Part shown: positions 6,678 through 9,577 of the stretch, in pieces | How positions within the stretch are numbered: the first letter of the stretch is position 1 | Layout of the letters: each line of letters opens with the position of its first letter | Assembly (NCBI GenBank): GCA_946478755.1 | Contig: CAMLDJ010000207.1 | Span: forward strand, 1 to 9,577 | Length of the DNA stretch: 9,577 bases | DNA from: an uncultured Pedobacter sp. | GTDB taxonomy: Bacteria; Bacteroidota; Bacteroidia; Sphingobacteriales; Sphingobacteriaceae | Direction: 5' to 3' | Notes under the pieces: model-generated | The model's database searches: none | What the model saw: the letters and a program-made list of their open reading frames with translations, nothing else | What the model was told of the DNA's origin: nothing | Program-made: the position numbers and the translations under genes

Positions 6678-8840
6678 TTATTTTTCTGCAATGAGTTCAA
6701 ATACCGAACTGGTTAAAGGCGCTATTTTACCGGCCGAAAGGTTTAGCCCAACTTTCATCAGGTAATCGCCACTGTAAATCTTGCCATCGTCAGGCTGTGT
6801 GGACTTGGTATCCGGCAGCAAGTTAATTTCGTTGATCCGATATCGTTTTACCGGATCCAAGCCCTGTAAGAGCACCTTACCCATATATTCTTTGCGTCTG
6901 AAATTGAGCAGGTAATTGAAGAGTACAGCTCTTTCTTTATTTGGAGTCGTATACATCAAGACAGCCCTGTTTTCTTCATATGGGGAAACCAAACGGTACA
7001 GATCGCCAAACCAGATCACATCACTGATGCCTTTATAAGTTTTTACGGCCTGGTTGCTGAATTTAATTTCCTGTGCACTTAGGTTTTTGACCCTGATATC
7101 GAAACCCATTTTGCCCATCATGGCCACGTCTGTACGGAACTTTAAGGATTGCTTACCCATGGAGGTGACATGACTTGATACCGTTAGCGCCGGGAAAAAA
7201 TTAAGATATCCCCACTGTATGAATACGCGTTCCAATCCATCAGTATTGTCACTTGGCCAAAACTCTGTAAAGTATTTTAAGCCTCCATAGTCAACCCTCC
7301 CGCCGCCTCCTGCACAAAGCATGATTGGCAAATGCGGATGTTTTTGCCTCAAACGTTTCATGATATCCAACAAAGCCCTGTTGTAATCAATAAACAGATT
7401 TCCCTGGTTTTCTTTCAAAGTTGGTGAATAGGTGTTGGTGAGCATGCGGTTGCAATCCCATTTGATAAAGGCAATGCCAGGATTTTTGGTAACCAGCTCG
7501 TTCACCATATTGTATATAAAATCCTGGACTTTAGGATTGATCAGATCAAGTACCAACTGGTTACGCGAATAAGCTTCTTCCCTATTCGGTAGCTTCAGTA
7601 TCCAGTCAGGATGTTTTTCATACAGTTCACTTTTTGGGCTCACCATCTCAGGTTCCAGCCATATTCCAAACTGCAGGTTCTTTTTTCTGGCCTCGCTAAC
7701 CAAGTAGCCTATGCCATCCGGCAGCTTTTTCTTATCTACCTGCCAGTCGCCCAATGCCGTTTTATCCGCATTTCGCGGATATTTGTTACCAAACCATCCG
7801 TCGTCCAGCAAAAAAAGGTCGACCCCTAACTGATTGGCTCCGTCAAACAGCTCAACCAGCATATCCTGGTTGAAATCCATATGCGTGGCTTCCCAATTGT
7901 TTAAAAGCGTAAGCCTGGGTTTATTGCCATCGAGCACACCATAATTTATGGCCCAGCGGTGCAGATTTCTGCTGGCTTCGCCTTTGCCATTTTTAGTATA
8001 GGTAAATATGAATGCCGGTGTTTCGAAAGTTTTACCGGGCTGCAGCTTGTATTCAGAAGCATAGGGGTTCATCCCTGTGATCATCCTTAGCGAATTTTGC
8101 TGATCAATTTCAAAAGTGCATTGAAAATTGCCTGACCAGGCCAGCGTACCGGCAATTAATTCCCCGGTGTTTTCATCAGATGGCTTATTTAACGAAAGAA
8201 AGAAACAAGGTGAGCGGTACATTTGGGCTCTGGTTCCTAGCTTGCTGTCGAGTATTTTTATACCAGTGGTAAGTTGGCTTTCCTTCATTCGCATTTCGGT
8301 CATGTAATCGCCATCAAACTGGCTGAGCCAATATTTCGAAGCATCAAAATGCAGCATGGAGGAAGCATAATTGGTTAGCGTAACCGACTTTTTTTCGTGG
8401 TGTTTTATTTCTGTCCATTCTTTAATGATGTCTTCATTGTAATAGGCACTGAAGTGGAGCACCACTTCTACAGGATATTGCGGGTCTTTCAAGGTTATGG
8501 AAGTGGTAGTCACATTATTGTCTTCCTTGCTAACCTGTTGTCCGGAGAACTTCAAATCCAACGAAGGATTGCCATCGCTATGCACCATACGGATAGCGGG
8601 CTCAAACAGATCAGTCATACCTGCACCTATATAGGCTTCCCTGCGTGTAGATTGCAGCAGATGCTGATCGGCACTGGCTAACCTTTGTCCCAGGTAGCTT
8701 TGATATAATTTCTGCGCCCCTGATACCGTAAAAATAAGGGTGGTATTTTTAGTTTCAACAACAATCTGCTTATTTTGCTGTGCGCTGACCACCTGACCAG
8801 ATACAAGAAAAAGAAGAAAACAGGCAATATATTTAGTCAT
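6678..8840 (-). CDS. GH36 alpha-galactosidase, exported
   Basis: This 720-residue protein is the length expected for GH36, a retaining family that removes terminal alpha-D-galactose (some members act on alpha-N-acetylgalactosamine). A signal peptide (MTKYIACFLLFLVSGQVVSA, cut near A20) puts it in the periplasm or beyond. The N-terminal beta-supersandwich (about 25-300) leads into the TIM barrel at LTLLNNWEA. Barrel motifs are VDLFLLDDGWF (340-350), FGIWLEPEMV (391-400), FIKWDCNR with the expected nucleophile D462, CAGGGGRVD (the CxxGxGR motif of one GH36 subgroup, 509-517) and FWPSDNTD with the expected acid/base D531. The segment before CxxGxGR reads IML, where many homologues have an acidic residue. 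The small beta domain closes the protein. It follows the upstream glycosidase by 13 bp and precedes the GH95-like gene by 2 bp. The assignment is strong; galactose as the natural leaving sugar is inferred from the family. Confidence 0.93.
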   Translation of the reverse strand: MTKYIACFLLFLVSGQVVSAQQNKQIVVETKNTTLIFTVSGAQKLYQSYLGQRLASADQHLLQSTRREAYIGAGMTDLFEPAIRMVHSDGNPSLDLKFSGQQVSKEDNNVTTTSITLKDPQYPVEVVLHFSAYYNEDIIKEWTEIKHHEKKSVTLTNYASSMLHFDASKYWLSQFDGDYMTEMRMKESQLTTGIKILDSKLGTRAQMYRSPCFFLSLNKPSDENTGELIAGTLAWSGNFQCTFEIDQQNSLRMITGMNPYASEYKLQPGKTFETPAFIFTYTKNGKGEASRNLHRWAINYGVLDGNKPRLTLLNNWEATHMDFNQDMLVELFDGANQLGVDLFLLDDGWFGNKYPRNADKTALGDWQVDKKKLPDGIGYLVSEARKKNLQFGIWLEPEMVSPKSELYEKHPDWILKLPNREEAYSRNQLVLDLINPKVQDFIYNMVNELVTKNPGIAFIKWDCNRMLTNTYSPTLKENQGNLFIDYNRALLDIMKRLRQKHPHLPIMLCAGGGGRVDYGGLKYFTEFWPSDNTDGLERVFIQWGYLNFFPALTVSSHVTSMGKQSLKFRTDVAMMGKMGFDIRVKNLSAQEIKFSNQAVKTYKGISDVIWFGDLYRLVSPYEENRAVLMYTTPNKERAVLFNYLLNFRRKEYMGKVLLQGLDPVKRYRINEINLLPDTKSTQPDDGKIYSGDYLMKVGLNLSAGKIAPLTSSVFELIAEK

Positions 8841-8853
8841 GGTTAATTTGTGT

Positions 8854-9530
8854 TTAAAGTTTGATCAATTGGGTAGTACCGTCTTTTATATAGTATTTAG
8901 CGACTTTGCCTCCTTTTTTAATGGTGACCAGCAATTTATCCTTGCCATTGCGTGCCACTTCGAGATCAAATACATTTCCAAATGAATGAATGTTGCGCAA
9001 AGCCATCGTGTTCCAGTCTTTAGGCAATCTCGGTGTACAGTCGAAACTATGGAAACCAACCGGCCGCATGCCAAACAGTCCTTCGGTAAAGATCCTGCAA
9101 TACAAACCACTTTCTGCTGATAAATGGCGTTGGTTACCTTCGGGATAAGCTTCGACAGGATAAGGAACATGATCACCCAGTAATCTGCGACGAGAATAGT
9201 ACCTGATAAAATCCATGGCTTTTTCCGTTTCGCCAGCCTGTAATACACCCCTAAGGGCGTATAATGTTGATCTGTCCCAGAATGTTACCTTCCCTGCCTG
9301 AGTAGCGAGCCCATCTGCAGTCCACAATCTTGGCGAGAACAGTGCATCAATTGTTCCCTGCTTTCTGTCAAAAATACCCATGGTTAAAGGCAGGCAGATC
9401 CAGGCCCTTAATACATCATTTCCTTCATAATATTTGTAGGTTTCAAAGCCTTCGACATTGCCGCCAAAATATTTTTCTATGTTCACCCGCAAAGCCTCGG
9501 CTTGTTCACGGTAAGAATGGGTCTGACTTG
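8854..9530 (-). CDS. Probable six-hairpin glycosidase, C-terminal part (5' end lost at contig edge)
   Basis: About 225 genomic residues remain, starting at SQTHSYREQAEAL and ending at TAA 8854-8856. The pattern is that of the last helices of an (alpha/alpha)6 six-hairpin glycosidase followed by a small beta domain. Aromatic- and charge-rich helix ends occur in YKYYEGNDVLRAWICLPLTM, LATQAGKVTFWDRSTLYALRG and YPVEAYPEGNQRHLSAESGL. A closing RLPKDWNTMALRNIHSFG and KLLVTIKKGGKVAKYYI resemble the C-terminal sandwich of such enzymes. I cannot name the GH family with confidence; relatives of the rhamnosidase/GH95 type or an unassigned family are possible. The frame stays open past 9530 into adapter sequence, so the GTG at 9564 and the first 11 residues it would encode are artefactual, and the true start lies outside the contig. 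It is the most upstream visible gene of the glycosidase operon. Confidence 0.6.
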
Positions 9531-9577
9531 AGATCGGAAGAGCACACGTCTGAACTCCAGTCACGGAAGCTAATCTC
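9531..9577. other. Illumina TruSeq adapter read-through (non-genomic)
   Basis: From 9531 the sequence reads AGATCGGAAGAGCACACGTC and on to CCAGTCAC at 9564, the standard TruSeq index-side adapter as I know it. Next come eight bases, GGAAGCTA (9565-9572), in the place of a sample index. ATCTC (9573-9577) then matches the start of the constant flank after the index. Read on the minus strand, the adapter encodes MTGVQTCALPI, a peptide known as a contamination mark in protein databases. These 47 bases should be trimmed. Confidence 0.98.

Noticed and set aside
8886..9248. 120-codon minus-strand open frame inside the edge glycosidase
   Set aside because: It is an out-of-frame shadow of the glycosidase; its product shows no family resemblance, while the main frame does.
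9532..9564. N-terminal peptide MTGVQTCALPI with a GTG start for the edge glycosidase
   Set aside because: It is encoded entirely by adapter sequence; the true gene continues beyond the contig end.

Overview
The window looks like the end of a contig from a Bacteroidota bacterium, most likely of the Sphingobacteriaceae (Pedobacter/Mucilaginibacter type). The pointers are moderate-to-low GC, A-rich translation starts without strong Shine-Dalgarno sequences, close-packed runs of secreted glycoside hydrolases as in polysaccharide utilisation loci, and a Ku/LigD-polymerase pair beside a DUF4142 gene. The family-level placement is inference.

Left part (1-2022): the 3' end of a DUF4142 gene on the + strand converges on a two-gene minus-strand non-homologous end-joining (NHEJ) operon. 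Ku is transcribed first. A stand-alone LigD-type primase-polymerase with no ligase or phosphoesterase domain follows 25 bp downstream. The DUF4142 and polymerase stop codons overlap by 4 bp. A 150-bp divergent spacer separates ku from a DUF218 (YdcF/ElyC/SanA-like) gene on the + strand. That gene ends in a perfect 12-bp-stem hairpin, which probably terminates transcription from both sides.

Right part (2871-9530): four minus-strand genes lie almost end to end, with gaps of 13, 2 and 10 bp, and read as one operon. In transcription order they are the C-terminal part of a probable six-hairpin (alpha/alpha barrel) glycosidase, a GH36 alpha-galactosidase, a GH95-like glycosidase and a GH28-type right-handed beta-helix hydrolase. 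The three complete enzymes each carry a cleavable signal peptide, so they should act in the periplasm or at the cell surface. Together they suggest stepwise removal of alpha-linked galactose, fucose or L-galactose, and galacturonate-type sugars from a decorated plant polysaccharide such as a pectin side chain. No SusC/SusD pair, transporter or regulator is visible; these may lie beyond the contig end. Both the GH95-like and GH28 enzymes depart from the canonical active-site motifs, so their exact substrates are open.

Right edge (9531-9577): the last 47 bases are not genomic. They match Illumina TruSeq adapter read-through, including an apparent 8-base index. This creates a false N-terminus for the glycosidase at the edge. 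I see no CRISPR, tRNA, rRNA, insertion sequence or clear undescribed system. The best leads are the ligase-less NHEJ pair and the motif-divergent glycosidases.
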